Below are positions 20,752 to 32,272 of a DNA stretch of 64,000 nt, one piece after another. The translations under genes were made by a program, and so were the position numbers. Under the pieces are notes generated by a model. It ran no database searches and was not told the DNA's origin. It worked only from the letters and a program-made list of their open reading frames with translations. Source of the DNA: Pantoea ananatis LMG 2665 (GTDB lineage: Bacteria > Pseudomonadota > Gammaproteobacteria > Enterobacterales > Enterobacteriaceae). The stretch is from assembly GCF_000710035.2 (NCBI RefSeq), contig NZ_JMJJ01000005.1, forward strand, positions 186,001-250,000. Direction: 5' to 3'. Numbering within the stretch: the first letter of the stretch is position 1; each line of letters opens with the position of its first letter.

Positions 20752-21393
20752 TTAGAAACCCAGGCTGTCCAGCAGGTCATCAACCTGGTCCTGATTCGCC
20801 ACGACGCCTGGCGCAGCAGCGTTTACCTGCGGGCCATTGAGCAGCGTTGTGCCAACCTGACGTTTCTCGGCGCTCACTTCTGGCATGTTTTCCAGCAGCA
20901 CCATCAACAGCTGGCGCTCGATTTCCTGGATCACATCCATCATGCGCTTGATGACCTGACCAGTAAGGTCCTGGAAATCCTGCGCCATCATGATGTCGAG
21001 CAACTGCTTGTTAGTAAAAGAGGTGTGCGTAGGCACTTCCCCTAAATACTCACGCGTATCCGTCACCAGCTCGCGCGCGTCGGCAAGTTCAATTGGATTT
21101 TCAAACCACGCATCCCAGCGTCCTTTCAGCGCAATCGCGCCCGCTTCCATTTTGTCCTGGTGCGGTTGCGCTGCTTCGACGCTGTTCAGCGCCCTGTCGG
21201 CCGCCTGAGCGGTCTTTTGCACTACATAGTCCAGACGGTCGCGGGCGTCAGGAATGGCTTCAGCAGCTTCTGCAATGGCCTGATCCAGCCCCAGCTCACG
21301 CAGACTGTCACGCAGCATGCGGGTCAGTGAACCGATGCGGGAAATGATATCGTGTGCCGCGGCTTGCTCAGCTGATTTCGGAAGGTCGCTCAT
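20752..21393 (-). CDS. cheZ: CheY-P phosphatase CheZ
   Basis: CheZ dephosphorylates CheY-P and so ends the tumble signal. ATG 21393 follows AAGGAGATGTG. The 213-residue product contains the long helical hairpin with the catalytic Gln in [17 protein letters not shown] (near 143) and the C-terminal CheY-binding peptide [12 protein letters not shown]. It is last in the receptor-cheR-cheB-cheY-cheZ run, 9 bp after cheY. Confidence 0.97.
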   Translation of the reverse strand: MSDLPKSAEQAAAHDIISRIGSLTRMLRDSLRELGLDQAIAEAAEAIPDARDRLDYVVQKTAQAADRALNSVEAAQPHQDKMEAGAIALKGRWDAWFENPIELADARELVTDTREYLGEVPTHTSFTNKQLLDIMMAQDFQDLTGQVIKRMMDVIQEIERQLLMVLLENMPEVSAEKRQVGTTLLNGPQVNAAAPGVVANQDQVDDLLDSLGF

Positions 21394-21402
21394 CACATCT
21401 CC

Positions 21403-21792
21403 TTACATACCCAGTTTTTCGAAAATTTTGCCCAGCTTTTCTTCAAGCGTGGCTGCAGTAAACGGCTTGACTACATAGCCGCTTGCACCCGCCTGAGCGG
21501 CAGCAATAATGTTTTCTTTCTTCGCTTCTGCCGTCACCATTAAAACTGGCAGGCTCGCCATGGCAGCATCGGCACGAATAGTCTGCAGCAGTTGCAGGCC
21601 ATCCATATTTGGCATATTCCAGTCAGAGATAACGAAATCGAAACCACCTGCTTTCAGTTTGCCTAGCGCATCAACGCCGTCTTCCGCTTCTTCTACGTTA
21701 TTGAAACCAAGCTCTTTCAGCAGGTTACGTACAATACGACGCATCGTATTGAAGTCGTCCACTACCAAAAAGCGCATGTTTTTATCAGCCAT
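21403..21792 (-). CDS. cheY: Chemotaxis response regulator CheY
   Basis: CheY is the diffusible regulator that binds FliM when phosphorylated by CheA. The 129-residue receiver domain has the acidic pair D12/D13, the phospho-acceptor D57 ([12 protein letters not shown]), T87 (VTAEAKKEN), Y106 and K109 (GYVVKPFT), all at E. coli positions. There is no output domain. It is followed by cheZ. Confidence 0.98.
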   Translation of the reverse strand: MADKNMRFLVVDDFNTMRRIVRNLLKELGFNNVEEAEDGVDALGKLKAGGFDFVISDWNMPNMDGLQLLQTIRADAAMASLPVLMVTAEAKKENIIAAAQAGASGYVVKPFTAATLEEKLGKIFEKLGM

Positions 21793-21832
21793 ATCTACTC
21801 CTGTGTTATCTCGCCCGGCAGGACGGGCCTGG

Positions 21833-22882
21833 TTATATACGCAATGCCTGTCCGGCGCTAATTTTCGCCAGCATGTGCTGGCTGATGTTGCTTAAATCTA
21901 CTACTTCGCTCACGCCGCCGCTGGCTATCGCCTCGCGTGGCATGCCAAAAACGACACAACTTGCTTCATTTTGCGCGATGGTCCAGGCGCCGGCACGATG
22001 CATTTCCAGCATGCCTGCTGCCCCATCGTTACCCATACCGGTCAGGATGACGCCGACGGCATTACGCCCGGCGTTAATCGCAACCGATTTAAACAAGACA
22101 TCCACTGAAGGTTTATGCCGGTTAACCGGGGGGCCTTCATTCAGCTTCACCACGTAGTTCGCTCCGCTGCGCCCCAGTTCCATGTGCATTGCGCCAGGCG
22201 CAATGTAGGCATGGCCGGGAAGAATACGCTCGCCATCTTCCGCTTCTTTCACCGTGATCTGACACAGCTTGTTCAGCCGCTCGGCAAAAGATCGGGTAAA
22301 GCCCGGTGGCATATGTTGCGTAATCAGCAGTGCCGGACTGGTGGCCGGTAACGGCTGTAAAACGTGGCGAATCGCCTCTGTGCCACCGGTTGATGAACCA
22401 ATGGCAATCAACTTTTCACTACTCAGCAACGGGCCGGCTTTCAGCGTGACCGGCGCGGGCATAACGTTACGAACATGCAGGCGCGCCCGGGCCGCCGCGC
22501 GAATTTTGTCGCCAATCATCTGGCTGTAGGCCAGCATGCCTTCACGAATGCCTAGCTGCGGCTTCGTCACGAAATCGATCGCACCTAACTCCAGCGCGCG
22601 CAGCGTGATTTCTGAGCCCTGTCCGGTCAGGGATGACACCATGACCACGGGCATGGGCCGTAAACGCATCAGTTTTTCAAGAAAGTCCAGGCCGTCCATG
22701 CGCGGCATTTCAACATCCAGCGTTAACACCTGCGGATTAAACTGTTTAATCAGATCGCGTGCCACTAACGGATCCGGGGCCGTAGCCACCATTTCCATAT
22801 CAGGATGACTGTTGATGATTTCGGTCATCAGTTGCCGCATCAGCGCAGAGTCGTCTACGCACATCACGGTAATTTTGCTCAT
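21833..22882 (-). CDS. cheB: Receptor methylesterase CheB
   Basis: CheB removes methyl groups (and deamidates Gln) on receptors for adaptation. From ATG 22882 the product (349 residues) starts [17 protein letters not shown]; the alternative ATG at 22885 overlaps the cheR stop. The receiver domain has D56 in [12 protein letters not shown], and the esterase domain has the catalytic Ser in [11 protein letters not shown], His in [14 protein letters not shown] and Asp in [12 protein letters not shown]. Translation is coupled to cheR through ATGATGA. Confidence 0.97.
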   Translation of the reverse strand: MSKITVMCVDDSALMRQLMTEIINSHPDMEMVATAPDPLVARDLIKQFNPQVLTLDVEMPRMDGLDFLEKLMRLRPMPVVMVSSLTGQGSEITLRALELGAIDFVTKPQLGIREGMLAYSQMIGDKIRAAARARLHVRNVMPAPVTLKAGPLLSSEKLIAIGSSTGGTEAIRHVLQPLPATSPALLITQHMPPGFTRSFAERLNKLCQITVKEAEDGERILPGHAYIAPGAMHMELGRSGANYVVKLNEGPPVNRHKPSVDVLFKSVAINAGRNAVGVILTGMGNDGAAGMLEMHRAGAWTIAQNEASCVVFGMPREAIASGGVSEVVDLSNISQHMLAKISAGQALRI

Positions 22883-23754
22883 CATCTTTCCTTCGTCAGT
22901 CCATACACGGTTTGCCCACGCAGCCAAAACTCTTTACTAATCTGGCTGAAGTTCTCTGAGTGTCCGGCAAAGAGAATGCCGCCGGGCTTAAGCAGAGGAA
23001 CAAAACGACGTAGAATTTTTTCTTGTGTTTCTTTATCGAAATAGATCATTACGTTGCGGCAGAAGATCGCATCGAACGGTCCCGGTAAGGCCCAGTCATT
23101 TGCCAGCAGGTTAAGCTGGGTATAGTTCACCATGTTCGCCAGTTCGGAACGGACACGAACCATGCCAGCATGTGGACCTGTACCGCGTAAAAAGAAACGC
23201 TGTAACTGCGCGGGCGACAGCGTACGCAGCTCTTCCTGACGGTAAACGCCCGCCACGGCTTTCTCCAAAACCTGGGTATCGATATCGCTGGCATGTACCT
23301 GGAATTTACCCGGTCCCATGCCTAAGGTTTCAGCCAACGTAATCGCGATAGAGTAAGGTTCTTCGCCGGTGGACGCTGCCGTACTCCAGACGCTAAAATT
23401 TCCCTGACGTTTACGTGCATGCTCCGCAAGGATTGGAAAATGATGCGCCTCGCGGAAAAACGCTGTCAGGTTAGTGGTTAACGCATTAATAAACGCCTGC
23501 CACTCAGCACTGTTTGGATCATTTTCCAGCAGGGCCAGATAGCGACCAAAATCATCGATATTCAGCGTGCGCAGACGACGAACCAGACGGTTGTAAACCA
23601 TCTCGCGCTTGTGATCGGCCAGCACGATACCCGCACGCTGATAGATGAGCTGGCTGATACGGCGAAAATGGGTATCGGACAGGGGCAGACGCTGCACCAT
23701 TTGTGACAGCAGCGTCGTCGCTTCCGGTTGATCTAATAACGTCGATTTCTTCAT
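22882..23754 (-). CDS. cheR: Receptor methyltransferase CheR
   Basis: CheR methylates glutamates of chemoreceptors using SAM. The 290-residue product has the N-terminal helical domain, the SAM-binding block [16 protein letters not shown] near 123, the beta-subdomain that binds the receptor NWETF tail, and [18 protein letters not shown] near 225. It lies 82 bp downstream of a receptor that ends in NWETF, a suitable docking partner. Confidence 0.97.
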   Translation of the reverse strand: MKKSTLLDQPEATTLLSQMVQRLPLSDTHFRRISQLIYQRAGIVLADHKREMVYNRLVRRLRTLNIDDFGRYLALLENDPNSAEWQAFINALTTNLTAFFREAHHFPILAEHARKRQGNFSVWSTAASTGEEPYSIAITLAETLGMGPGKFQVHASDIDTQVLEKAVAGVYRQEELRTLSPAQLQRFFLRGTGPHAGMVRVRSELANMVNYTQLNLLANDWALPGPFDAIFCRNVMIYFDKETQEKILRRFVPLLKPGGILFAGHSENFSQISKEFWLRGQTVYGLTKER

Positions 23755-23836
23755 CTTTGCACCTGGCCTGAACTAAACCTGTTGAACATCTGCTGCTACG
23801 CCCAACCGCGTCTCAGCGGCTGGGCCATCCAGGCAA

Positions 23837-25513
23837 TTAAAAGGTTTCCCAGTTCTCATCACCGCGCGGTGATGGCTGGCGAATGCCTTCTGACGGACTT
23901 TCTAAACGTAAATTTTTTGCCGCCGTAGTCTTGTTAACGGCCTGCGTGACAATTTCTTTACCAATATTGAAGGCAGAAACCGCTTGTTTTAAGTTACTGG
24001 CCTGATCTTCCAGCGCCGCAGCGGCTGCAGCAGACTCTTCCACCAGCGAGGCGTTCTGTTGTGTTACGCGATCCATCTCCGTCACTGCCTGACCGACCTG
24101 GTCGATACCACGGCTCTGTTCGTCGGATGCAGAGGCAATTTCACCCATGATGTCGGTCACGCGCGTCACCGCACTGACGATCTCATTCATGGTATCGCCC
24201 GCGCTCTCAACCAGCACTGAGCCGGTGTTAACGCGACCAACGGAGTCTTCAATCAGGCCTTTAATCTCTTTTGCCGCCTGTGCGCTGCGCTGGGCCAGGT
24301 TACGAACCTCACCGGCTACCACGGCAAAGCCTCGTCCCTGTTCGCCAGCTCGCGCGGCTTCAACCGCTGCGTTCAACGCCAGGATGTTGGTCTGGAAAGC
24401 GATACCATCAATGACGCTGATAATGTCCGCAATTTTCCGTGAGCTGCCGGCAATTTCTTTCATGGTCGTGACCACGCCATCAACGACTTTGCCACCCTGC
24501 TGCGCGGTTTCAGAGGCATTCAGCGCCAGCTTTGAAGCCTGACGGGCATTTTCCGCATTTTGTTTTACGGTCGCGGTAAGTTCTTCCATGCTGGCCGCCG
24601 TTTGCTCCAGCGATGCCGCCTGCTGTTCGGTTCGTGAAGAAAGATCGTTATTACCGACGGCGATTTCGCTGGCCCCGGTATAAATTGCATCTGCGCCGTC
24701 TCGCACGGTGCTGACGGTGCGCACCAGAGAACGTTGCATGTCCTGCAGCGAGGTCAGCAGATCGCCAATTTCATTACGTACGCTAATGTTGATGGGCTGC
24801 GTGAGATCGCCGCCTGCGATGTGCTGAATATGTTCAATGCTCTCTTTGAGCGGTCGAATAAGCAGGCTGCGCATCAGATTCCAGACCAGCACAATCACCA
24901 ACAGCGTGACCAACAGCGTCCCTACAACCAGCATAATCATGCGTTGATAGGCGGCATTGTTGGCATCCACGCCCTGCTGACTGAGTTGAAGGTTGTAGTT
25001 AAGCCAGGCATCGTAGTCTTTCTGGAATTTGTCCTGATAGCTCTGCGTCGGCTGGTCTACAAACCCTTTAAAGTTACCGTTGCCAAGAAATACGATCAGT
25101 TCCGCGAGTCCGTCATGGAATTGCTTATAGTTTGCCTGCAGCGTCAGTACGTTTTCTGCACTTTTGCCTTTCTCAGAAAGATTGGCATTGAACATGGCAT
25201 AGCCTTCTTCCGCACGCTTTAATTCACTATCTGCCAGCGCCACCAGCTCTTTAACGGTGGCACCTGAGCCGGCCATTTGCCCATCCTGCAAATAACGGAT
25301 CCCGGCGCGGTTTAAGGTATTTCGCGCCTGTACCAGTGCGACCCAAGAGGTGCCCATGGCGCGTTGAAGCGTACTCAGACGTTGGTTATAGGCAAAATTT
25401 TCTTTATCTTCTGTCACCGTCTTATAGAACACGCCACCCGAAAAAATTTGCAGTAGCGCGAACAGTGCCAATACACAGAGAAGACCGGAGACAACACGTA
25501 CTCGACTAAACAT
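23837..25513 (-). CDS. Tsr-like methyl-accepting chemotaxis receptor
   Basis: A full-length transmembrane receptor of 558 residues from ATG 25513 ([12 protein letters not shown]). TM1 is near 8-30; the periplasmic helix has [13 protein letters not shown], matching the serine receptor Tsr ligand region with its three conserved Arg; TM2 is near 188-210, then HAMP. The signalling tip [24 protein letters not shown] block is present, and the last five residues are NWETF, the CheR/CheB docking site. A sigma-28 promoter lies 33 bp upstream. Serine sensing is inferred from similarity. Confidence 0.9.
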   Translation of the reverse strand: MFSRVRVVSGLLCVLALFALLQIFSGGVFYKTVTEDKENFAYNQRLSTLQRAMGTSWVALVQARNTLNRAGIRYLQDGQMAGSGATVKELVALADSELKRAEEGYAMFNANLSEKGKSAENVLTLQANYKQFHDGLAELIVFLGNGNFKGFVDQPTQSYQDKFQKDYDAWLNYNLQLSQQGVDANNAAYQRMIMLVVGTLLVTLLVIVLVWNLMRSLLIRPLKESIEHIQHIAGGDLTQPINISVRNEIGDLLTSLQDMQRSLVRTVSTVRDGADAIYTGASEIAVGNNDLSSRTEQQAASLEQTAASMEELTATVKQNAENARQASKLALNASETAQQGGKVVDGVVTTMKEIAGSSRKIADIISVIDGIAFQTNILALNAAVEAARAGEQGRGFAVVAGEVRNLAQRSAQAAKEIKGLIEDSVGRVNTGSVLVESAGDTMNEIVSAVTRVTDIMGEIASASDEQSRGIDQVGQAVTEMDRVTQQNASLVEESAAAAAALEDQASNLKQAVSAFNIGKEIVTQAVNKTTAAKNLRLESPSEGIRQPSPRGDENWETF

Positions 25514-25545
25514 AGAAACCTCATTCATTAGCAATTCGATTCTGT

Positions 25546-25572
25546 TTATCGGCCCGGACGTGCGGAACTTTA
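25546..25572 (-). promoter_or_regulatory. Sigma-28 (FliA) promoter of the Tsr-like receptor gene
   Basis: On the minus strand TAAA (25572-25569), 15 bp, then GCCGATAA (25553-25546): an exact class III flagellar promoter. It starts a transcript 33 bp before ATG 25513 and could carry cheRBYZ as well. Confidence 0.88.
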
Positions 25573-25608
25573 CGGCCAGCGTGAAGACAGGTTCACGCTG
25601 GCCGTAAA
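25569..25608. repeat. Perfect 17-bp inverted repeat between the two receptor genes
   Basis: Arms 25569-25585 and 25592-25608 are perfectly complementary around GACAGG. The promoter-proximal arm includes the TAAA -35 of the sigma-28 promoter. No T-run follows on the minus strand, so it is not a standard terminator. Confidence 0.85.
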
Positions 25609-25624
25609 AAGAGGTTGGGGAAAC

Positions 25625-27187
25625 TTAAACGCGCGAGATTTTAAAGACAGATACGGCCTGGGACAGGGCGCTGGCCTGTTGCTCCAGCGCGGCGGCCGCG
25701 GCGGCTGACTCTTCGACCAGAGAGGCGTTCTGCTGTGTCACACGATCCATTTCTGTTACGGCCTGGCCCACCTGATCGATGCCGCGACTTTGCTCGTCAG
25801 ATGCAGAAGCGATTTCGCCCATGATATCGGTCACGCGTGTTACCGCGCCCACGATGTTATTCATAGTGCTGCCCGCGCTTTCAACCTGAAGCGAGCCGCT
25901 GTTAACGCGCGCCACTGAATCTTCGATTAACCCTTTGATCTCTTTTGCTGCCTGAGCACTGCGCTGTGCCAGACTGCGGACTTCACCCGCCACCACGGCA
26001 AAGCCACGGCCCTGCTCACCGGCACGCGCCGCTTCTACGGCAGCGTTAAGCGCCAGAATATTGGTCTGGAAAGCAATGCCGTCGATAACGCTGATAATGT
26101 CTGCGATTTTCTTCGAACTGCCGGCAATTTCCTGCATGGTGGTCACCACGCCATCCACCACTTTACCGCCCTGCAGCGCGGTTTCGGATGCGGTTTGTGC
26201 CAGTTGAGAAGCCTGACGTGCGTTATCTGCGTTCTGTTTTACCGTCGCCGTTAACTGCTCCATGCTGGCTGCCGTTTGTTCAAGCGAAGCTGCCTGCTCT
26301 TCCGTACGCGCAGACAGATCGTTATTCCCGGCCGCGATTTCACTGGCGCCGGTGAAAATGGCATCACACCCGCTGCGAACCTCACCCACGGTCGATACCA
26401 ACGAATGCTGCATCTCGTGGATACCGGCGGCCAGTTGGCTCATCTCATTGCGGCCTTCCACCAGAATGGGTTGCGTCAGGTCGCCAGAAGCAATGGTGCG
26501 AATATCCACCAGCAGACGTTGAAGCGGTTGAATCAAGAGCTGACGCAGTCCAAACCAGCAGCCCAGAATAACCACAATCACCAGCACGCCCACCATGCCG
26601 AGCATCCACATCATCTGCGTGAAGGCCTGTTGATTCTGCTCTGCGCCGTGTGCGGACAGTTCGCTTTGCTTCAGGCGCCATGCGGAATAGGTGGCCTGCA
26701 TCGCCTGCTGCTTCTGTTCAATATTTTGTTTAAACATGCCTTCCAGATCTTTCGCTTTCAGGCTGGCGATCATGCCGCGCAGACCGGTCAGATAGGCCTT
26801 AAAATCGTTTTGCAGTCGATCGCGCATTTCCGTATCTGCGCCCGGCGTTTCCGGAATCGCGTTAAATTCTGCCAGATACTGCTCACCTTTATTCGCCTCG
26901 TTAACGGCTTTCTCTGTCAGGCTGTCCAGCTGGCCGCCGTTCATTTGAGACGCCAGGCTGGTTTGCAGGCGCAACATTGCGCGGTTGAGGGTGGTACGAG
27001 ACTGGTTCAGCGCCATATAGGCATCGGTCATCGCCGCAACGTTCCGGGTGGAAATTTGTGACAGCGCAAAGGCCTCTTTATCATTATTCAGCGCTGACCA
27101 GAACAGGCTGCCTGACAGCAGCTGCATGGCACCGAAAAGCATCAGTACCGCGATAAGACTGGTCACGACTTTTATTCGTTTTAACAT
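25625..27187 (-). CDS. Methyl-accepting chemotaxis receptor without docking pentapeptide
   Basis: The receptor has 520 residues from ATG 27187 ([19 protein letters not shown]); a sigma-28 promoter at 27226-27251 lies between this ATG and the farther upstream ATG 27304, ruling that one out. TM1 is near 8-30; the ligand helix has [12 protein letters not shown] with Arg spacing like Tar/Tsr; TM2, HAMP and the conserved signalling tip follow. It ends VFKISRV and lacks NWETF, so like Tap and Trg it depends on other receptors for efficient methylation. Ligand not predictable. Confidence 0.9.
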   Translation of the reverse strand: MLKRIKVVTSLIAVLMLFGAMQLLSGSLFWSALNNDKEAFALSQISTRNVAAMTDAYMALNQSRTTLNRAMLRLQTSLASQMNGGQLDSLTEKAVNEANKGEQYLAEFNAIPETPGADTEMRDRLQNDFKAYLTGLRGMIASLKAKDLEGMFKQNIEQKQQAMQATYSAWRLKQSELSAHGAEQNQQAFTQMMWMLGMVGVLVIVVILGCWFGLRQLLIQPLQRLLVDIRTIASGDLTQPILVEGRNEMSQLAAGIHEMQHSLVSTVGEVRSGCDAIFTGASEIAAGNNDLSARTEEQAASLEQTAASMEQLTATVKQNADNARQASQLAQTASETALQGGKVVDGVVTTMQEIAGSSKKIADIISVIDGIAFQTNILALNAAVEAARAGEQGRGFAVVAGEVRSLAQRSAQAAKEIKGLIEDSVARVNSGSLQVESAGSTMNNIVGAVTRVTDIMGEIASASDEQSRGIDQVGQAVTEMDRVTQQNASLVEESAAAAAALEQQASALSQAVSVFKISRV

Positions 27188-27225
27188 CTTTTTCCCCGAG
27201 CATAATAAGTAAAGTGCAGGGGCTG

Positions 27226-27251
27226 TATCGGCGGGAAAGAGAGAGGGTTTA
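27226..27251 (-). promoter_or_regulatory. Sigma-28 (FliA) promoter of the first receptor gene
   Basis: On the minus strand TAAA (27251-27248), 15 bp, then GCCGATA (27232-27226). It lies 39 bp before ATG 27187 and probably starts the receptor-cheRBYZ transcript. Confidence 0.85.
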
Positions 27252-27422
27252 GTCAGCTTCAGCAAAAAAGTGGCAATTAGGGCTTTTGTAATTATTGATA
27301 TCAACTGAGGGTGTTTTTTAGTGGCTCAGGTCACAGACAACAGGGGGAAAAATGAGAGGTGAAAGCGATGTATGGGTTAAGCGGATCACACTGATTCAGG
27401 CTGCACACAAGACACAGAACCT

Positions 27423-27448
27423 CACGGGCCAGCCTGGGCTGACCCGTG
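27423..27448 (-). terminator. Hairpin after cheW, possible terminator
   Basis: CACGGG and CCCGTG bracket an inner AGCC/GGCT pairing, 9 bp after the cheW stop. The following minus-strand bases (AGGTTCTGTG) are not a clean T-run, so termination is uncertain. Confidence 0.45.
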
Positions 27449-27456
27449 AAGAAGGC

Positions 27457-27954
27457 TTATGCCGTACGCAGGTTGTCGACCAGCGCCATCTCTTCGCTGC
27501 TCAGCAGCTTCTCGATGTCAACCAGAATCAACATGCGGTCGCCGAGCGCCCCCAGACCGGTGAGGTACTCGGTGGACATTGTCACGGCAAACTCAGGTGA
27601 AGGACGGATCTGTTCCTGCGTCAACGACAGCACGTCAGACACGCCATCAACCACGATACCGACGACGCGGTTTTCCAGATTAAGAACGATTACGACCGTA
27701 TTCTCATTGTACTCAACGTCTGCCTGTGCAAATTTCACACGCAAATCGATGATAGGCACAATCACGCCACGCAGGTTCGTTACGCCGCGAATAAAATCCG
27801 GCGTGTTGGCAATGCGGGTTACCTGATCGTAACCACGAATTTCCTGAACCTTAAGAATATCGATGCCGTACTCTTCATCACCCAGCGTGAACACCAGGAA
27901 CTCCTGGCCCACGGTTTCGCCAGCAATTTTTGTCACGGTTGCCATTCCACTCAT
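27457..27954 (-). CDS. cheW: Chemotaxis coupling protein CheW
   Basis: CheW is the SH3-like scaffold linking receptors to CheA. The 165-residue product contains [22 protein letters not shown] (a stretch of the family signature near 18-40), [13 protein letters not shown] near 81 and [21 protein letters not shown] near the C terminus. It follows cheA by 23 bp at the end of motA-motB-cheA-cheW. Confidence 0.97.
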   Translation of the reverse strand: MSGMATVTKIAGETVGQEFLVFTLGDEEYGIDILKVQEIRGYDQVTRIANTPDFIRGVTNLRGVIVPIIDLRVKFAQADVEYNENTVVIVLNLENRVVGIVVDGVSDVLSLTQEQIRPSPEFAVTMSTEYLTGLGALGDRMLILVDIEKLLSSEEMALVDNLRTA

Positions 27955-27977
27955 GTTATTTACCCTTTCGTTATCAA

Positions 27978-29978
27978 TCAGGCGGCAGCGCCGGCCACAC
28001 GTTTTTCACGGTTAAGTGACTGCAACGCCGAAACGTCAACAATCAGCGCCACGCTGCCATCGCCGAGGATGGTGGCGGCTGAAATCCCTGGTACTTTGCG
28101 ATAGTTGCTTTCCAGGTTTTTAACAACAACCTGATGCTGACCAATTAACTGGTCTACCAACAGGGCGTAGCGTTTGCCCGCGCTTTGCAAAATGACCACG
28201 ATGCCCTGTGTCGCTTCTGTTTTGGCATCTTTCACATCAAAGACGTTCCACAGTTCAACCAGCGGCAGATATTCGCCACGGACTTCCAGAACACATTCGC
28301 CACCCGCCAGCGGTTTCAACTCTTCTGCGCGAGGCTGCAATGATTCCATCACCGCATTCAGCGGCAGAATAAAGACTTCATCCGCGACGCGTACAGACAT
28401 GCCATCAAGGATGGCCAGCGTCAGCGGCAGCAGGATACGGATTGTGGTGCCTTTGCCCTGTTTAGAGGCAATTTCGACATGACCACCCATTTCCTGGATA
28501 TTCCGTTTCACAACGTCCATGCCCACGCCGCGGCCGGACACATCCGTGACCTGTTCTGCGGTGGAGAAGCCTGGCGCGAAAATCAACATGCCGACTTCTT
28601 CGTCGCTCATGTTTTCATGAACCGGTAGACCGGATGACAGTGCTTTAGCAAGAATACGCTCACGGTTGAGGCCCGCACCGTCATCGGAGACTTCGATACA
28701 GATGTTGCCGCCCTGATGTTCTGCGGACAGCGTCAGGTTGCCCGTCGCGACTTTTCCTGCGGCAATACGCTTATCAGGCGATTCAATGCCGTGGTCCAGG
28801 CTGTTACGCACCAGGTGCGTTAACGGATCGATAATGCGTTCAATCAGGCTCTTATCCAGTTCGGTCGAGCTGCCGAGTAAGGTCAGTTCGACTTCTTTGC
28901 CCAGTTTACTGGCCAGATCGCGAACCAGACGCGGGAAGCGGCTGAATACGTATTCCATCGGCATCATACGAATCGACATCACCGACTCTTGCAGGTCACG
29001 CGCATTACGCTCCAGCTGGCCCATGCTGTTCAGCAACTCGCCGTGCGCCACCGGATCCAGTTCGCCAGAGCGCTGTGCCAGCATTGACTGCGTGATTACC
29101 AGCTCACCCACCAGGTTAATCAGCTGATCGACCTTCTCAACGGCAACACGGATGCTGCTGGATTCGCTGGTCTTCGCCGGTGCGGCAACGCGCTTGCTTT
29201 CGCGTTTGGCTGCGGCAACGGGCAATTCGGTAACGGTCGCGGTCTGTACTTCGGCCACCTCAGGCTCAGCGGCGCGCGCTGTCTCGGCTGGGGCTGCGTC
29301 GCCCTCCTCCGGGAAGCGAATCTGGGATTCATCAATCACAAAACAGAGCACGGCGACGATATCGTCTTTGCCAACGCCCGTAATGTGGCACTCAAGCGAG
29401 TTGCTGCCTTTCTTGACATCGCTGATTGTGCCGAGGTTACCCAGCTCTTCCAGCATCAAATCAATGTCTTTTTCTTTCAGATCGACCAGTTGCAGATGAA
29501 CGCCATCGGCGCCTGCTTGCGCGGACTCTGCCTGACTGACCGGTGCATCAAGGGCAACCACCACCGGCGCTTCAACCGGCAGACCTTTAGCCTCTAACGC
29601 CAGCTGGCGTAATGCTTCACAGATATACTTGAAGCTTTCCGCGTTAGGCTCTTGCGCGGTTTTATAAGCATCGAGCTGTTCCTGCATAATATCTTTAGTT
29701 TCCAAAAACAGATTGATGATGTCGGTGCTGAGCTGCATTTCGCCGCGACGAGCACCATCCAGAATGTTTTCCAGGATATGGGTTGTTTCCTGTAAAACCG
29801 TAAAACCAAAGGTTCCTGCCCCGCCTTTAATGGAGTGGGCGGCGCGGAAGATGGCGTTAAGCTGTTCAGAGTCAGGTTCCTGGGGATCGAGTCCCAACAG
29901 GTGTTGCTCCATATCCGCTAACAGCTCATCGGCTTCATCAAAAAACGTCTGGTAAAAATCGCTGATGTCCATGCTCAC
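27978..29978 (-). CDS. cheA: Chemotaxis histidine kinase CheA
   Basis: CheA autophosphorylates in response to receptors and passes phosphate to CheY and CheB. GTG 29978 is chosen: GAGG lies 8 bp upstream and the product then starts with the E. coli-like [15 protein letters not shown] 29987, overlapping the motB stop, is the alternative. Domains in order: P1 with H48 ([15 protein letters not shown]), P2 CheY-binding, P3 dimerisation, P4 kinase ([31 protein letters not shown]) and P5 CheW-like to the end. Length is 666 residues. Confidence 0.96.
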   Translation of the reverse strand: MSMDISDFYQTFFDEADELLADMEQHLLGLDPQEPDSEQLNAIFRAAHSIKGGAGTFGFTVLQETTHILENILDGARRGEMQLSTDIINLFLETKDIMQEQLDAYKTAQEPNAESFKYICEALRQLALEAKGLPVEAPVVVALDAPVSQAESAQAGADGVHLQLVDLKEKDIDLMLEELGNLGTISDVKKGSNSLECHITGVGKDDIVAVLCFVIDESQIRFPEEGDAAPAETARAAEPEVAEVQTATVTELPVAAAKRESKRVAAPAKTSESSSIRVAVEKVDQLINLVGELVITQSMLAQRSGELDPVAHGELLNSMGQLERNARDLQESVMSIRMMPMEYVFSRFPRLVRDLASKLGKEVELTLLGSSTELDKSLIERIIDPLTHLVRNSLDHGIESPDKRIAAGKVATGNLTLSAEHQGGNICIEVSDDGAGLNRERILAKALSSGLPVHENMSDEEVGMLIFAPGFSTAEQVTDVSGRGVGMDVVKRNIQEMGGHVEIASKQGKGTTIRILLPLTLAILDGMSVRVADEVFILPLNAVMESLQPRAEELKPLAGGECVLEVRGEYLPLVELWNVFDVKDAKTEATQGIVVILQSAGKRYALLVDQLIGQHQVVVKNLESNYRKVPGISAATILGDGSVALIVDVSALQSLNREKRVAGAAA

Positions 29979-29983
29979 GGGAA

Positions 29984-31258
29984 TCACCTCTGCTGTGAGG
30001 GGGCTGCTGTAGTGACCGCACCAGCCGACGAAGCTGACGGCGCGGAGGTTGTTTTAACCGCACCAGCCGATGACGCTGGCGGTGCAGAGGTTACTGTTAT
30101 CACCGTACCCGTCGATAAGGCTGACGGCGCGGGAGATACGGTTGTTACCGCACCAGTCGAAGACGCTGGTTGTGCGGACGTTGCTGTTTTCACCGCACCC
30201 GCTGAAGACGCGGGCTGCGTGGAAGTGCCTGTTTTCACTGTGCCGTTCGCCGGGGCGGACGGCGAAGACGCTGTCGTTTTCATCGCACCGCCTGCCGAGG
30301 CGGACGGTGCTGAGGTTGCGGTTTTCACTGCACCCGCTTTATCTGCTGCTGTACCGATGGAGGCTGAAGGTTCGGTAACTTTCTCAAACGCAGCCGGATC
30401 GCTAACCTGCACGGCATCACTTTCAGCATTCTCTTTCTCAATGGCGGCTTCGGTATCGTGGTTCAACACCAGCAAACTAATACGGCGGTTCACGGCATCA
30501 TCCCCCCCGCGGTTTTTCAGTTTCATCGTGTCAGCCATGCCGACAATACGAAGAATCTTTCCACCATCCAGCCCGCCAATCACCAGTTCCCGACGTGACG
30601 CATTGGCGCGGTCAGCAGAGAGCTCCCAGTTGCTGTAGCCTTTATCACCACCGGCGTACTGAATATCATCCGTATGCCCCGCGATACTGATTCGGTTTGG
30701 AATGTCGTTCAGAACCGGGGCAATCGCGCGCAAAATGTCGCGCATATAAGGTTCAACTTCTGCGCTGCCGGTTTTAAACATTGGGCGATTCTGACTGTCG
30801 ATAATCTGAATACGCAGCCCCTCTTCCACCATGTTGATGATCAAATGCGGACGCAGTGCTTTCAGGCGCGGGTCGGCTTCAATCAGCTGGTCGAGCTTTT
30901 CACGTAACCGGTTGAGGCGAATCTCATCCAGCTTGCGTTTCTGCGCATCCATATCCACAACCTTCTTAACTTCACCCTCTTTCTTCGTTGGGTCGTCACC
31001 GCCACCCGGGATAGGGCTGCTGCTGTCGCTGCTGCGTTGTCCACCCGTCAGCGCCACTTTTAAGGGCGTCTGAAAATATTCCGCTATCTGAATCAACTGC
31101 TGTGGGCTGGCGATCGACAGCAGCCACATCACCATAAAAAATGCCATCATCGCCGTCATGAAGTCGGCATAAGCGATTTTCCATGAACCATGCCCTCCTT
31201 CATGTTTCTTATGTTTGCGCTTTCTAATCAGCACAATTGGGCGATTGCCATGTTTCAT
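29984..31258 (-). CDS. motB: Flagellar motor stator MotB with long repetitive C-terminal tail
   Basis: MotB anchors the proton-driven stator to peptidoglycan. The basic N terminus, the single membrane span with the proton-binding D32 ([17 protein letters not shown]), the plug/linker and the OmpA-like domain ([42 protein letters not shown]) are all present. E. coli MotB ends near residue 308; here a further 117 residues form about eight imperfect 14-16-residue units of the [14 protein letters not shown] type. Motility function is expected to be kept because the core is intact. It overlaps motA by 4 bp. Confidence 0.95.
   Translation of the reverse strand: MKHGNRPIVLIRKRKHKKHEGGHGSWKIAYADFMTAMMAFFMVMWLLSIASPQQLIQIAEYFQTPLKVALTGGQRSSDSSSPIPGGGDDPTKKEGEVKKVVDMDAQKRKLDEIRLNRLREKLDQLIEADPRLKALRPHLIINMVEEGLRIQIIDSQNRPMFKTGSAEVEPYMRDILRAIAPVLNDIPNRISIAGHTDDIQYAGGDKGYSNWELSADRANASRRELVIGGLDGGKILRIVGMADTMKLKNRGGDDAVNRRISLLVLNHDTEAAIEKENAESDAVQVSDPAAFEKVTEPSASIGTAADKAGAVKTATSAPSASAGGAMKTTASSPSAPANGTVKTGTSTQPASSAGAVKTATSAQPASSTGAVTTVSPAPSALSTGTVITVTSAPPASSAGAVKTTSAPSASSAGAVTTAAPSQQR
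29987..30337 (-). repeat. Tandem repeats of about 45 bp encoding the MotB tail
   Basis: About eight imperfect units encode Ala/Ser/Thr/Pro-rich peptides with the recurring core AGAVKT followed by a SAPSAS-like segment. The array occupies codons 308-424 of motB and keeps the frame throughout. Confidence 0.85.
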
Positions 31259-32142
31259 GAGGTCTGATCCGAAGTCTGTTTAGCCGGGTTCTTCGCGTTG
31301 CGTACGTGCTCTTCCAGTTCACTGAACGAAGGACGCTCGGCGGAGTAAAGCGTTTTACGGCCAAACTCGACGGCGATTTGTGGCGCATAGCCGTTCAGGC
31401 TTGAAAGCAGCGTCACTTTTACGCACTGCATCATCTTGGTTGTTTCTGCACATTTCTGACGTAACACTGACGCCAGCGGCGAAATAAAACCGTATGCCAG
31501 TAAAATCCCGAGGAAGGTTCCCACCATTGCATGGGCAACCAGCGCACCTAACTCTGCGGCTGGGCGGTCGGCTGACGCCAGGGCATGCACTACGCCCATC
31601 ACCGCGGCGACGATACCGAAAGCCGGCAGGCCATCGCCCACTGCTGCGATACTTTGCGCAGGAACTTCACACTCGTGTTCGTAGGTTTCAATCTCTTCAT
31701 CCATCAATGCTTCGATTTCGAAGGCATTCATGTTGCCACTGACCATAAGGCGTAAATAGTCAGTGATGAAATCTACTAACTGTTTATCGGCTAAGATGCG
31801 GGGATAATTAGCAAAAATTTCGCTCTGAGCGGGATCTTCAATATCGCGCTCCAGTGACAACATGCCTTGCTGGCGTGATTTCGCCATCAGGCGATACAGC
31901 AGCGCCATCAAATCCATATAGACCGCTTTGTTGTATTTCGAGCCACGAAACAGGAGCGGCAGGGCCTTCAGGGTCTTCTTGATCGATTTACCGTTGTTGC
32001 CCACCAGAAACGCACCGACGCCCGCCCCGGCGATCATCAGCAGTTCTGCAGGCTGGTAAAGCGCGCCAAGATGGCCGCCCACTAAAGCGTATCCGCCCAA
32101 CACGGAACCTAATACAACGATGTAACCTAAAATTATCAGCAC
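31255..32142 (-). CDS. motA: Flagellar motor stator MotA
   Basis: MotA forms the proton channel with MotB and contacts FliG. The 295-residue protein has four membrane segments ([70 protein letters not shown]) and the charged cytoplasmic loop with R90-type ([12 protein letters not shown]) and E98-type residues. Conserved prolines P173/P222 are in [12 protein letters not shown] and FISPLAS. It leads the mot-che run; its sigma-28 promoter lies inside flhC. Confidence 0.97.
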   Translation of the reverse strand: MLIILGYIVVLGSVLGGYALVGGHLGALYQPAELLMIAGAGVGAFLVGNNGKSIKKTLKALPLLFRGSKYNKAVYMDLMALLYRLMAKSRQQGMLSLERDIEDPAQSEIFANYPRILADKQLVDFITDYLRLMVSGNMNAFEIEALMDEEIETYEHECEVPAQSIAAVGDGLPAFGIVAAVMGVVHALASADRPAAELGALVAHAMVGTFLGILLAYGFISPLASVLRQKCAETTKMMQCVKVTLLSSLNGYAPQIAVEFGRKTLYSAERPSFSELEEHVRNAKNPAKQTSDQTS

Positions 32143-32213
32143 AAAAAATCCTTACGTCCGTAACGTGTTGGTCGACGTTAAGCCAGAAACCCAGGTGATG
32201 TTCACCACGTGGA

Positions 32214-32246
32214 GGCAAAAAAAAAGCAGCGGGATTAACCGCTGCT
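32214..32246 (-). terminator. Rho-independent terminator between flhC and motA
   Basis: On the minus strand GCAGCGG, six bases, then CCGCTGC, followed by nine T (32225-32217). It ends the flhDC transcript 27 bp past the flhC stop, but also lies between the motA promoter and motA. Confidence 0.88.
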
Positions 32247-32272
32247 GGATGACTTCCACATTGCGAACAAAT

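Noticed and set aside
30012..30638. Plus-strand 208-codon open frame with Ala/Asp/Val repeats
   Set aside because: It is the complementary reading of the motB repeat array; the repeats alone explain the open frame.
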